Part shown: positions 13,801 to 24,967 of the stretch, in pieces
Position numbering within the stretch: the stretch's first letter is position 1
Layout: every line of letters begins with the position of its first letter
Assembly: GCA_038025085.1 (NCBI GenBank)
Contig: CM076139.1
Coordinates: forward strand, 46,604,807-46,668,806
Origin: Tetragonia tetragonoides
Taxonomy: Eukaryota > Streptophyta > Magnoliopsida > Caryophyllales > Aizoaceae
Direction of reading: 5' to 3'
Length of the DNA stretch: 64,000 bases
Position numbers and translations under genes: made by a program
The notes under the pieces: generated by a model
Databases searched by the model: none
Told to the model about the DNA's origin: nothing
The model's input: the letters and a program-made list of their open reading frames with translations, nothing else

Positions 13801-16375
13801 CAAGACACTCTTGAGACTTCATAGATAGCTACTTGAAGTAGTGGGGAGGAAATGATATGCCAACAAGAAACAAAGTAAAGCACCCAGGGAGATCTTTAAA
13901 TATTCAAAATTAGCATGCTTGAAAAATTCTAAACTTAAGCTAGAAAATGTGAATCCACTAAGACCGGTATAGAGTAAGTCAGTACAGCACTAGCAATAGC
14001 TTTTTCAGTACAATGAGTCCCCTCCTCCATGACCACTCTTATTTGTTTTCATTTGGGCATGCAACTCTCCTAGTCTCATCTTTGGGGCAAAGTAAGCTGC
14101 TTAACCTATATTGGTAAGGTTAAGTTGTTTAATCGCATTTCTCGTCTCTTGCTCTGATCTGGTGTCGTCGCTCACAGTCCAAGAAAGGTAGTCCTTGCTA
14201 CATAGTTATTTCATTCATAATGATGAGCTTGCTCCGTCACTATGATGATGAGGAGAGGTGTGGTAGACGAAGAGACACTATGATCACGTGATTGCAGCAG
14301 CAATGACAGATTTGTACCCATCCAAGCAAACTAAGGAGGGCATGCAGAAATCTTATCTTTCAAATGTACTAGTCAGAAGTCAACATCGGCATGTACATTC
14401 AGCAATCAGCATATGCCTACCATTACCCAAAAAAAAATTAAAAAAAGAAATCTGGAACGAAAACTGTTTTACACTATTTGTCCAGTTACTTTCATCCTTC
14501 TTCCATACAATTCCCATACTGTTTGACCTGAAATCTGCAGTCTCTATTTGCTGCACTACATAATGCATACAGTGAATGTTAGACTCAATACACTTTGAAC
14601 CACTTGAGAAAAAGGCTTCAAATTTCAGAAGCTAAGGAGAATATTATTCCAATCTCTTGGTTGCTTCTTTGTTCAAGATGGCAACTATGTTGAAATCTGA
14701 CTATCTGAGACTTATCTAAAACATCCTTTATAGCATTATAATTGGGTTTGGGCATGTCAAGTGTTAGACTTCAATTTTTCAATTCACGAATATCTTAAAG
14801 TTCATTCTTATTTTTGTTTTCTTGTTAGATACGTTTAAATACTAGAAAATAGAATAGGAGGTTCAAATGAGTCAAGTGACACAACTATCGAAGACATTCC
14901 ACTCTCTCTCTATGCAAAGGGAGAAAAGCTGAAAAATAAGTAAATATGTTTTGAATGTATTTTTCCCCGTTTTCGTTTATCTAAAAATATGATTTAGTAC
15001 AACTGACATTCATCTTTTGTTTATTTCTTTTCTAGGCCAACATATTTAAGCAGTAAGCAACAACAAGCACAGGTTATTGTAAATTTTTTATCTAAGTTGG
15101 ATGAATACAGAATACACATATTTCAAATAGCTAAAACTAAGAATTAACAAGAGATAATACTAAAAATCTTCCATCTACCAAAGTATCGAACAAGGATGTG
15201 AGAAGCACAGGCATGAACATAGCATCAAGTAGAGTTCAGTGGAGGGAGGCAGTGTTTTCAGCAAACGACTTTATAAAGAGATAAGGTTGCGCTTCTTTCT
15301 GGTAAATTATACTAGAGAACAATTAATTCTCCATTTCTCCTTCATCTAAATCTAGCAACATGACAGATTATTCATCAACACACAGGGGTGCAACCACATT
15401 GTATAAGTATCAAACCTAAATCATTCCTAGGAAAGGTGGTTTGGGTACTAAGGATTCAAGGTATCATCATAGTATGAGAAATGACCAGTGCTCATCATTA
15501 ACTGACAATTCATATATCAAGAGAACATGCAGACCAATATAAATCCAAACATTGTGATCATCGGAATGCCTGGATTCTTCATCTGCTAATCATCAACACA
15601 TCTCACAATCACATCCTACTCCACCTCACACAGCAGACACAGACTAAATTCAGACTGCCATTGTTCCATTTATCCATTATCCGACATATTTCAGTTACAA
15701 GGTCAGTAACCTTCACGGCACTATCTTCGAGCAGCTCATAACTAAATACCAGGCATACACTATATCAAGGAACTCAGACATTAACCGTCACGAATTCTCC
15801 GTAAGTGTATACTATATTATCTAAATAATTACACTCCCATCTGTTCAATTGCACAATCTATAAAATGATTTAACTCCATAACAAACAAAAAACCTAACTA
15901 GTATAATATAATACCCTTAGTTCAACGACCTCCCAAGTTGAGTGACAACGTAAACCATATCCAAGGGTTTCAAATCCCCCCATTTTTAGCAGGTAACCAA
16001 ACCAAACACAAAGCATAAAGCAGGTCAATTATCAACGGAATAATATGAAAACAACAATAAAAGAATAATATGAGTATATCCCCAAAATAAACGTGGCACC
16101 ATGTAATGTAATATAACAAGATTACAAATAGCCGCTTACAAATATATAGAAACAAATAATCACTTCTCCTTTTCATGCTCAATTAACAAATTATATTACT
16201 CCACGTCAAGAACTAGCCATAATTTGTTAAATACTTCTACTAGTTTGAAGTTTCTATCCAATGCGTGTAACTACGAACAATAATAATCAAATTTGTAATA
16301 AACAAAAAAATTAAAAGAAATTACCAATTCAATATCTCTCTCCACTGGACCAGCTCTTGCTTGATCGCCATTCAT
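4828..16375 (-). CDS. PRAF: PRAF-type protein: PH, RCC1 repeats, FYVE zinc finger, BRX domain
   Basis: Nine exons, in coding order: 16325-16375, 13696-13782, 12189-12278, 11229-11309, 10774-10962, 8547-10679, 8112-8258, 6672-7051, 4828-4960. All introns are GT-AG and frame is kept throughout, giving about 1096 residues, normal for the family (about 1100). Residues 1-130 form a PH domain (KKGTNLLKYGRRGKPKFCPF). RCC1 propeller repeats cover about 260-642 (repeated x-W-G-x-G, GRLGHG). A FYVE finger at about 650-710 has CSGC, RKRHNC-x2-C and CHSC pairs. A coiled coil at about 860-935 is followed by a C-terminal BRX domain at about 1022-1075 (EWVEQDEPGVYITL). Family members bind phosphoinositides, and the RCC1 part is linked to GTPase exchange and to membrane and polarity functions. 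A TAG lies in frame five codons before the ATG, fixing the start. The gene looks intact. Confidence 0.93.
5424..5460. repeat. (CG)n/(CA)n alternating purine-pyrimidine microsatellite
   Basis: An uninterrupted run of alternating CG then CA dinucleotides in the last intron of the PRAF-like gene. Such tracts can adopt Z-DNA. It creates long but meaningless Val/Cys/Arg-rich frames on the minus strand. Confidence 0.85.
5577..6440. mobile_element. non-autonomous hAT element in the PRAF-like gene's last intron
   Basis: The ends are inverted (TAGGGGTGAAA at the left; TTTCACCCCTA at the right) and are flanked by a perfect 8-bp target duplication, ATAACATG, at 5569-5576 and 6441-6448. An 8-bp duplication with TAGGGGTG ends is the hAT superfamily signature. 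The interior is rich in TTTGGACT/TTTGGTT repeats near both ends and encodes no transposase. It lies between coding exons 8 and 9. Confidence 0.8.
6449..6556 (-). repeat. tRNA-like / SINE-like fragment with a B box
   Basis: On the minus strand, 6527-6517 reads GGTTCGAGTCC, an exact RNA polymerase III B box inside a T-arm-like stem (CCCAGGTTCGAGTCCCCTC). No acceptor stem or anticodon arm fits a working tRNA, so I read it as a tRNA-derived SINE remnant. The hAT element inserted at its left border. Confidence 0.4.
7900..7994. mobile_element. Stowaway MITE (95 bp) in a PRAF-like intron
   Basis: Ends CTCTCTCCGTCCC and GGGACAAAGAGAG are inverted copies of the Stowaway CTCCCTCCGTCCC end, flanked by TA on both sides (7898-7899, 7995-7996). 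Located in the intron between coding exons 7 and 8. Confidence 0.8.
12695..12760 (-). mobile_element. Au-SINE-like 3' end
   Basis: An (AAC)n run followed by CCCAGTAAG...GGGCGGGGTCTGGGGAG is the reverse complement of the conserved Au-SINE 3' end with its (TTG)n tail. It lies in the intron between coding exons 2 and 3 and has the gene's orientation. Only the 3' part is recognisable. Confidence 0.55.
13461..13515 (-). mobile_element. second Au-SINE-like 3' fragment, degenerate
   Basis: (AAC)n followed by CCCAAAACATATCCCACCAAGGGTAGGATCT-like sequence resembles the copy at 12695-12760, with more changes. Same intron and orientation. Confidence 0.4.
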
Positions 16376-16911
16376 CGTCGTTAAACACTACCACCGGGAG
16401 TTACCAATCACCGACGAGTTTCTCTCTCTAAAACCGGATTTTCCACCATTTTAGTCCAAAAATAAAGGAATAATCAGTCGATGAACTGAGCTGAACACTC
16501 ACATTTCGAGCTAACGCCAGTAAACTGAGCTTCTCAAGATTTCGAAAAAGAGTTTAATTAATCACTATGGAAATCGATATTTGAAGCAACAGGAATGAAG
16601 TTAGGGTTGATTGAATTTGAATTGAAATTGAATTTGAGAATTTTTCTCGATCGAACGAGGATAGGGTTTCGAGAAAGTGAATGTGAGGGAATCTAAAATG
16701 TGTGATTAGTTTTAGCAGAGAATAATGTGAATGGAATTTTGGGGAATTTTTTTGGAGTGATGAAAGTAGAGACTAGAGAAAGAGAGGAGAGAGAAAATTA
16801 GAAGCGTTTTTGAGTGAGGGGGGAAAAATAAAAATCAAAGTGGAAAATTATGAGCTAAAGTCTCTCACAGTGAAGCAGTCAATAGAAATGGTTAATGGAG
16901 AGAGAGAGAAA

Positions 16912-16954
<43 letters not shown>

Positions 16955-16960
16955 GTTTAG
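16376..16960 (-). promoter_or_regulatory. 5' leader and proximal promoter of the PRAF-like gene
   Basis: Sequence upstream of the ATG at 16375. It is pyrimidine-rich on the coding strand and contains an (AG)n/(CT)n tract at 16897-16952, a type common near plant transcription starts. I see no certain TATA box, and a leader intron cannot be excluded. Confidence 0.4.
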
Positions 16961-17783
16961 CAGTAATAGTAGCTGATCAAGTTGAAGTAAGCTGGAAGCT
17001 GTAGCTCATCATTCGCCGCTGTTATTATTTACTCTTTTTTTTTTGTTAGTACTATCTAATAATTACTCACTTCTTTAGGGAGCAACACGTGTTATAAATT
17101 CCTATCAAAGAAAACATGTGTTATAAATTTCAGCATATAAACACTTGAAAAAGAAAATTTGAGAAAGAGAAAACCATTTTACCTTGCAAATAATTATGTA
17201 TCCTTTTTTGATTGCGTGGGTACAAATTGCAATCTCATGGTTAAAATGCACATAGCATCTCTCTTAATAGAAATTCAATTATGTTTTTTTGAAGTTTTAG
17301 AAAATATTATTCCACTAATTTGATATAATTTAAAGTCTAAAAGCTTGTATGATAAATGAAGGGAGAGAGAATTATGTTTTCTACGTTTGATTTTACATGA
17401 ATGAATTGAAAGGAAAATAACATCTTTCCACTACTACAAAAAAAAGGCTATTGCGGCGTTCCAAAAGTGCTGCAATAAGCTCTAAAAATGCTGCCTTGTA
17501 CATAAGGCGAAATTTTTTGGAGTGTTGCCTTTGCTCGTGTTGCATTTGCCTAATGCAACGTTTTAAAAAAAATGCAGCGTTTTTTTGATGACATCAAATG
17601 CAGCGCTTTTAAATATGAATTGCAACGCTTTTATGAGCTGATTTTATTACAAATATTATTGTCCAAAATAAATAATAATAAAAAAAGTAAATCAGCCCCA
17701 TGGCAAATAGGGCCTTGCTGACTGTGCAGTGCGCATTATCACCATTTCCTCTTTCAAAGGAATTTGATTCCTCAATTGCCTGC

Positions 17784-17860
17784 GCTGATCCTCGAACTCG
17801 CGACCTCTGGCGCTACATAGAAGTTAACATCAGCGCTCAACCACTCCGCCACTCAGCTAC
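17784..17860 (-). repeat. tRNA-like segment inside the CACTA element
   Basis: The minus strand reads GTAGCTGAGTGGCGGAGTGG (TGGCGGAGTGG fits the A-box consensus) and then, at T-arm distance, CGCGAGTTCGAGGATC, close to a B box. It resembles a type-II (Ser/Leu-like) tRNA outline without a clean acceptor stem. Probably a tRNA-derived relic rather than a working tRNA gene. Confidence 0.35.
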
Positions 17861-18431
17861 GTATGTTCACTTGATGAACGTAAATGTATATATTGCGTTT
17901 TCTATTTTCGTTCTTTCATTTTGTCGTTACCTTTTTTTGTTGTTGTTTTTTTATGTTTTATTTTTAACTTCTCTTTGCTACAAATGAAATCAGATACTAT
18001 AAGTTAACTCTAAAAAAAATTGTAGTCAATAACTTTATTGCTTTTTCTATTTTATTATTTCACCATTTTCATTATGCCTTTTTTTATTTCAAATTCAAAT
18101 ACAACCTATTAGAAAATAGAGCAAGTCTTGTGTAAAACCAACTAAGAGAAAAATGTGGGTCACTATTTAGAAATATAGGGGTCACTTATTATGAGCAATA
18201 CATGACCCTTATTTCACTAAAAAGGACCATCGTCCATACAAAGACCGTCTTAAATAAGTTTTTGTGTAGAAGAGACTATCTCTGCTAGCTAGTGTCAAAA
18301 TTGATTAAAAGTACGAGCTATACAAGCTGGCGGGTAAGTGTTTGTTTTCTATCTTACTTTTTTTACTCCCTATAATTTTCCTCCAACCCGAAAAAAAAAA
18401 AGAAATTAAATTCACGCAATAAGTATATATG

Positions 18432-18520
18432 ATAGTATGAGACTTGAACGGGTCTCTCCTGTTTGGATAACTTGGGGGTGCCGGGTGCGTCACTCTACTA
18501 CCAACTGCAAGTTCCAACAT
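18432..18520 (-). repeat. second tRNA-like segment inside the CACTA element
   Basis: The minus strand reads GCAGTTGGTAGTAGAGTG (D-arm/A-box-like) and later GACCCGTTCAAGTCTC (T-arm/B-box-like). No complete cloverleaf is evident. It abuts the TTA tract. Confidence 0.3.
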
Positions 18521-18543
18521 TACTTGCATTAACCCAACACACA

Positions 18544-18544
<1 letters not shown>

Positions 18545-18630
<86 letters not shown>

Positions 18631-18634
18631 AATA
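18545..18634. repeat. (TTA)n microsatellite
   Basis: Almost perfect TTA/ATT triplets over 90 bp; the poly-Ile frame across it is an artefact. Confidence 0.95.
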
Positions 18635-18894
18635 AAGCAACGCTTCTGGGAAAAGTGTCACCTTAGCGCCTTATATGCAACGCTTATAATAAGTGTTGCT
18701 TATTGCGTAAGGAAATGCAACGTTTTCAAAAAAGTGTTGTATTTGTTTGCATCGCTTACGCAAAAATGCTGCATTAGGCTTTCAATGCAACACTTTTTGT
18801 ATAGTACAAAAAAGTGTTGCATTATACACCAAATACAACACTTTAGAAAAGTGCTGCAACTAAAGTGTCGCTTAAGCCTCATTTTGTAGTAGTG

Positions 18895-20431
18895 TTCGTT
18901 GTTTGGTTGATGTAATTTGTAATGAAATAAATGATAGTTTTAAACTCATTTGACGTCCAATTTCCACTAAATTGAGAGAAAATGCATGGGAGAATTTTAT
19001 TAGAAAATTTTCCCGTCACTTCCTTTCATTTACCATGACTTTCGTTTCATTTTTAAATCCAAACATAGGACACTAACAGATTGATTTTCTCTTCCTTTCT
19101 TTTCCTATAATTTCCTCTCTACCATTAACTCTTAAAGAACCATACAAAAAATAGCTCTTAAGGACTAGGAGATTAGTGAGTCAAATTTGGGCGGTTGGAA
19201 AAAGGCACATAGAATTGTTCTTCTAGGTGCGTATATATTATGGAAGGGATATAAATTAGAATTTTTTCTAAAAGTTGTTACTCTAAGTCTTAAAAACCTT
19301 CTAGTATATTTAATTAACGCCTAGGAAAGCAACAGATAGGGTTGTTTGACACTCAATACTTCACCCCTCTCAATTATGTGAAAGTTAACTTTAACGGCTC
19401 GCTAAATTATTAAGAGTGGTGTGCGTCGTTAAGGTTCATTATATGAAACATTCATGGTCAACTCATTGAAGTATTAGCTATTTCATTCTTTGTTGTCAAA
19501 GCTACACTTATGACTTATGAGAAAGAGAAACAGAACTAAGACAGTTATGGAAAGGGAATTCAAGCATATTCAAGTAAAATGTGATAACTTGATCATCATT
19601 CATGCATTCAAAAGAAAACATATCATAATTTATGCAAGAATATTTCCACCACAATGCAACTCAGTCATCGTCAACCATGTTTAGCAGAAAATGGAATATA
19701 TATCAGGTTGAATCGTGGTCATATAATACAATGTGATCTTAATTAGTACTCAATTTACGCATGCGCAATACAATCCAATATTAAGGAATAAGTTGGTTGA
19801 TAAAGTAAGTGTGTATGTATGTATGTATGTATGTATGTATGTTTTCTTTTTCTTTTCGTTTCTTTTCTTTTTTGATAATTATATGCATCTTTTCTTTCAT
19901 AAAATATACAAAATTTCGTCTCTGTACCTTTTTTTTTTCCTCATTCTTTATTTTAGATTTTGTATTTCTTCATTTTTCTTGAAGTTAGCTAGTATAGTGG
20001 TTGTAGTAAAGCATGTGAAAGTACACCGCTCATATATATCAGCAATTTTATTCTAATTTTATGTATTTTTAGGTCCAAGTAAGCATAAAGTCCAAAAAAA
20101 TAATAAGAGGAGTATATATCCCAAATAGCACATAAAAATTTACGCATATCCAGTTTGTGAAAGTTCATGTCTTATCGACTACTCAATGTAATATGTATTT
20201 TATTTTATTTAACTGATTCATTTTAATGCAATTTTTTTTCCATATTGTTAGCTATACTTAAGTAGTACTCGGGTATTTGCGGTGAATTTATATATTCTTA
20301 TTTCTTACCACTATTTAATGAAGTTATAGAACAACTTTTTTCATTAACAAATATTAAAGTTGACATTTGATTTCAAGAGAGGAAAACTATTATAAATATA
20401 GTAAAAGTAAAAAAATAGTGAAGAGAAATAA
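18895..20431. other. AT-rich intergenic region with a TATG microsatellite
   Basis: No gene motif seen. A (GTAT)n run lies at about 19811-19841 and pyrimidine runs follow to 19980. Confidence 0.4.
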
Positions 20432-20441
20432 TCTATCTATC

Positions 20442-20472
<31 letters not shown>

Positions 20473-20920
20473 CTTACTTCACTATTAAAACTATTAAAGC
20501 ACAGTGCGGCCTCCCAAGACTTACATGGTGATGACACGTAGGATGCCAACTAGGAGGACCATGTTCGTGTGAGGATGCCACGTAAACGACACATAAGCAC
20601 AAGGTTCGCCACATAGCATAACACATTATCCAAGTGTTAGCCATTAATGTCTTATCATTAGTTGAATTTATTACATAATTATTATGAGTATTATATTTTT
20701 AAATTACAAAATAAAATAACTTTGTTTACGTGACTGAAAAAATTATAATTTTTACCCCATCGGATTGGATTCCAAAAATACTTCAAAATGAGATATATAT
20801 GTCCTATAATATTTGGTAGAAGCTAAATGGACAAGGCATGTAGGGTGACTATATTTGAATTATTTAAAATGAAAGATGACTAAATATTTTTATTTTATTT
20901 TTCTAATTAAAAAATTATTA
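20432..20920 (+). mobile_element. Helitron-like 5' end (tentative)
   Basis: Begins after an A with TCTATCTATCTATATAT, followed by an (AT)n tract and TTAAAGCACAGTGCGGCC, the same 5' layout as the next element at 20921. No 3' hairpin pairs with it locally, so it may be truncated or nested. Confidence 0.35.
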
Positions 20921-21464
20921 TCTATATATCTATCTTCTATACTAAATACAAAAACACAGTGCAGTCTTGCCATGTTGCACTCTTATGAGGTCTCTCTTAT
21001 CTTTAGGATGTCACCTAATACAGTCTAACCATATGGTATCACCCTTTCCATGTGGAATTCCTATGAGATCACTGCTATCTTTTTAGTTACCACATAATTC
21101 ACATTTCCCATGTCGCGTAGATATAACCCTTACCATGTGTTGTTATTCCATTCGTTACCTGTCAATCTACCAATACCTTGACAGTGAATTAGAAATTCAA
21201 ATAAAAAAATATAGATTTACATCTTAATATTTACTTAGTCATGGTCTCACTTTGAGTAGTCCATTTCTAAGTCACTATCCATGAACACGTCGTGGAGTTA
21301 TTGGAGTGAACTTTTATGTTCTCTGCCTATTTATATTACGAACAAATGAAGTTCAACATATTATTCATTTCCAAATCTTAGATAAAATACCTACTATATA
21401 GGCAATAGTGCAAAACCTAAATGTAAGACTAACTCCGGTGCATCGCCCGGGTGCCAAAACTTGT
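20921..21464 (+). mobile_element. short Helitron-like element
   Basis: The 5' end is TCTATATATCTATCTTCTAT directly after an A. The 3' end is GGTGCATCGCCCGGGTGCC, a GC-rich short hairpin, then AAAACTTGT. This matches the Helitron layout (5' TC, 3' hairpin about 10 bp before a CTRRT-like end, no inverted repeats), although CTTGT departs from CTRRT and no T follows. No Rep/helicase is encoded. Confidence 0.45.
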
Positions 21465-24400
21465 ATATATATAAAGGAGACACTATTCGGGAGCAATGAG
21501 GCACGCCACGCAGGCGAAAATTTTAAGAGCGTGTCACCTAAGTGAGAATAATGACAAAAAAATTTTGGTGTAAAATGTTTAGGAGTGTTAACATCCTTAT
21601 CGGTGTAAAATTAGATATTGATAAAGCACATAGAATTTTATTAGGGTTATAACATATCTTTATCGAATATTCAAAATCATATATAACATTTTCTATACAT
21701 CTCAAAAATAACAAAAATTACACCATCAAATTCGGATCGAAAAATACTTCACAACGAGATGCATTTACAATATTTTTAGAACATATAAAAAAGACATTTT
21801 TCAAGAGTAATGAGACACGCAACATCTCAACGAGCAATAAAGCAAAAGATAATTATAACAAATTAGAGTTTGAATAGAAAACTTAACAATTGTTATCTCC
21901 CGTAACCTAGAATCATATCCCTTCAAAACATATCCTTCCTCTCTTATCTATATAATACACGTTTTTCTAATCATCCCTTTCTTTCCTCCAACTTTTCTCA
22001 CGTTTTTTCTCCTTCCCCATGTTTTCTGTTATATTGATTAGTGATGCTTAATAATGCTTTTCCTTTTCTTTTCTTTTCTTTTTATCCTTTTCTTTTTTGC
22101 TAACTATTGGTATAATTTTTGTAGATATATATGCTTCTCATTCAACTATTGATGATGACTACATTCATGGTCACCCAAGGGTGGGTATTTCTCCATACTG
22201 TGTTCTTGCCTTTAAGCTACATGCTGTATAATATTTTCATATTGTTAACACTATAATCTCATTGATTTTGTCTTTTAACCTTGATCATTACATTTTTCAT
22301 AAGTTTTGCATTTTTTTTCAACTGCAATCATGGGTGAATTCTTAACAATCAGTGGTTGAGGTATATAGAGAAGCCATTAATTTATCATTCTCGATTAATT
22401 TTGTAATGTTTTAGGATATACGATTGGTACCACAAGAAATGGTACAATACTACAATTTGTCTCAAATTTGTATAGCATATTATTAATTTAGCTCTTTAAG
22501 CATGTAACTTTTTTCTTTCACGATTGGTTTTATAAGGGTTATAACAGATTGATCGGTCAATTATGTGTAGTTTATAATCCTCTAAATACTTGCAAGTGCA
22601 CAAGGTCAATGTAGTACTATTGAGTATAAGGGTGTCGTATCCACAGGGAACGAGGAATTACTATATTCTAATTATCAACCTAAATTAATCTAAAGGTAAT
22701 AAAGTTGTGATTTTTGATTCTAAACTATTGCAAATAATTCTAAAAGAATTAACTAAAAGCGTAACGGAAATGAACTAGCTAGTAAATTGAGTAGGTTTCA
22801 ACCAAGTAGACGAATACTAGGACCTTGAATCCACCACTAATCTCATAACAATGAATATATTATTTAACTTGGGATATTATCAGTTCTATATAGTAATCTA
22901 GGCTTGCGATCAACTTGTGACATAATTAATCTAGACATATAATATAAACTATTCAGATTTGACATAATTTATCTAACACTAGCATGAACTATTCAATAAA
23001 ATAATCTCAATCAGTGAATACCATCACATAACCTAAGTGTCAATCTCAACCTATTAATTAATTCAACAAGAATAATAACATAGACTGAATTAAACTAGGT
23101 CATGCAATCATATAGAATTCAATAAATATCCCAATAAAAATATATTACATGATCACTAAATTAAGATTTCACTAAAATCCTAGGCAGAGGAATTAGCTAG
23201 ACATAGTAGGGATAGAAAATACCAATAAATCAATAGCAATTGCCATGATCACAAGCTGTTCGTGCTCCTTTGCCTTGATCTGTTGTGCTGCCGTTCATCG
23301 CCTCAGCTCCATAATACCCCCGTAGAACCCACGAGTTGGGTTGCTTTTATACTCGTGTGTTTCCACCACCTTAAGTCTACGGAATTACATGCCCACTTGG
23401 GCTTCTCATTCATAACAATGGTAAATGAATCCCAAAAGTGAATTTGTCTTCCTAATATTATAATCCATAGGCCCAAGTGCAACGTTCTGGTAGTTTAGGG
23501 TAGGGTATTAGTGGACAAAGTTCCATTCTAATTTGCTCCACTTAAATAAAGTTAATGTGTACTTTCAATTCTTTGCTCCTCAGCTGCTCCTCACGTGTAG
23601 CCTTGTACGTTCAGTACACTTCTTGGCTGTCAAATTAGGATTTCAATACTTCCCTTAATGATTCAACCTATAAAAGAAAAAGATAATAAACAAGTATTAC
23701 TACTAGTAGAAAAATATAATTAATTAACTAACAATGAAATATAAAGGGGTTAAATTGTATATAATATATCGTAGCTCTCACAGGTCTTCCTCAAATATTC
23801 AAAATTATATATAATGTTTTCTATATATCTCAAAAAATAATAAAAATTCACAAAAACTCGTGTGAGGCGGCCTCAATGTGAGGTCACTCATACAAGCACG
23901 AAGTCATGCTTACGTCATGTTTGTATATATAAGAGACCTCACCTTGAGGAGGCCTCACAAAGACTTTTTGATAAAAATTACACAATCAGATTCGGATCGA
24001 AAAATACTTCAGAACAAGATACATTTACAATATGTTTAGAACATATTAGTAAGAAGACATTTTTCGAGAGTAATAAGGTTCACCACATCATCAAAAAACA
24101 TAGAACGCACCACATTCATTCAATGTCTATATATAAAGCTAGCATTTTTCAAGAATTTTGAGGCATGTCACATGGACAAAAATTTTTTAGTACAATTAGT
24201 ATTTTGCAATTAATTAGTAGAAGATAATCATTATAAAAGTAGAATCGGAATTGTAGTGGAATACTCCACTATAAGATTGAAAGGAAACTGATAACTATGA
24301 TATAACTGAATCGGTTGACAATTTCATTGGGTATAGGTTTTCAGTTAGACCTTGGCATTCTTCTATAAATTCAGTTGTCATAGAATTCTCATGGCATATA

Positions 24401-24784
24401 TTGATATACCCCTAACGAAGACTACTTTTTTTTTTTTGGGTGCGCATGAAATAAAGACTATGCAAACTAACAACCCCCTCCCCCCTCCCCCCCAGCTTTT
24501 TTGGATTGGGATAAAATTACTTTGATGTTAAATTAGTCATTCTATGCTTGGTAGAGCATTGGTTTTATATGTAATACATCATATTGGTTGTGCAGATATG
24601 TTTTCAATTCTTTATGAGGTATGCTTCTTTTCTCATTCTAATATATGTTTTACTCCTCTCATCATCCCTACACTTCAAATTGCAAAATTATTTGATTAAC
24701 AAATTATCTTCTTCATGTTTTGATAGTATCATGATCAGGAATATATTTTTGAGTAATTCTTTCGTTCTCCAGTATTTCGTAGTT
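21465..24784. other. repeat-derived AT-rich DNA, no gene
   Basis: Recurrent pieces such as GAGCAATGAGGCACGCCACG (about 21488) and degraded versions near 21800, 24065 and 24145 suggest several decayed copies of one Helitron-like family. The segment at about 22545-23700, starting with a short conserved-looking stretch (GTGTCGTATCCACAGGGAAC), looks like a separate unidentified repeat. No coding potential recognised. Confidence 0.35.
23853..23970. mobile_element. small MITE with GTGAGGCGGCCTCA-type ends
   Basis: The ends AAACTCGTGTGAGGCGGCCT and GAGGAGGCCTCACAAAGACT are imperfect inverted repeats. A related copy is present at 37446-37561, so this is a dispersed family. Target duplication not clear. 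Confidence 0.5.
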
Positions 24785-24789
24785 CCGTT

Positions 24790-24960
24790 TGTTACGTTTA
24801 GAAGGTAGAATATGTTCTGTATATTCATTCAATAATCTGCGTACAATATATATATACACACATAGCTTGAGCCTTAAGCACAAGAGTCCTATTCCTAATA
24901 TAACTCATATACACAGAGTATATTTACCAAAATAAATACATATCACAATATATGCTAATA
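24790..24960 (-). repeat. 3' LTR of the minus-strand copia element
   Basis: 171 bp, 170 identical to the 29560-29730 copy. On the element's own strand it starts TATTAGCATA and ends AACGTAACA, so the usual TG start has become TA in both LTRs. Confidence 0.93.
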
Positions 24961-24967
24961 CTCCTCC

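Larger units (their letters stand above)
17429..18894. mobile_element. non-autonomous CACTA transposon
   Basis: The left end starts CACTACTACAAAAAA and the right end finishes TTTTGTAGTAGTG, the CACTA (En/Spm) terminal repeat. A 3-bp target duplication, TTC, flanks it (17426-17428, 18895-18897). Both subterminal regions carry many direct and inverted copies of short motifs such as GTGTTGCA and GTGCTGCA, the usual transposase-binding arrays. No transposase is encoded. The interior holds two tRNA-like segments and a long TTA tract. It lies about 1 kb upstream of the PRAF-like gene. Confidence 0.85.

Noticed and set aside
17784..17860. Functional tRNA gene
   Set aside because: A- and B-box-like sequences are present but I could not form a proper acceptor stem or anticodon arm; kept only as a tRNA-like repeat.
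23862..24161. 99-codon plus-strand frame
   Set aside because: Starts inside a MITE and runs through degraded Helitron-like sequence; no protein motif.
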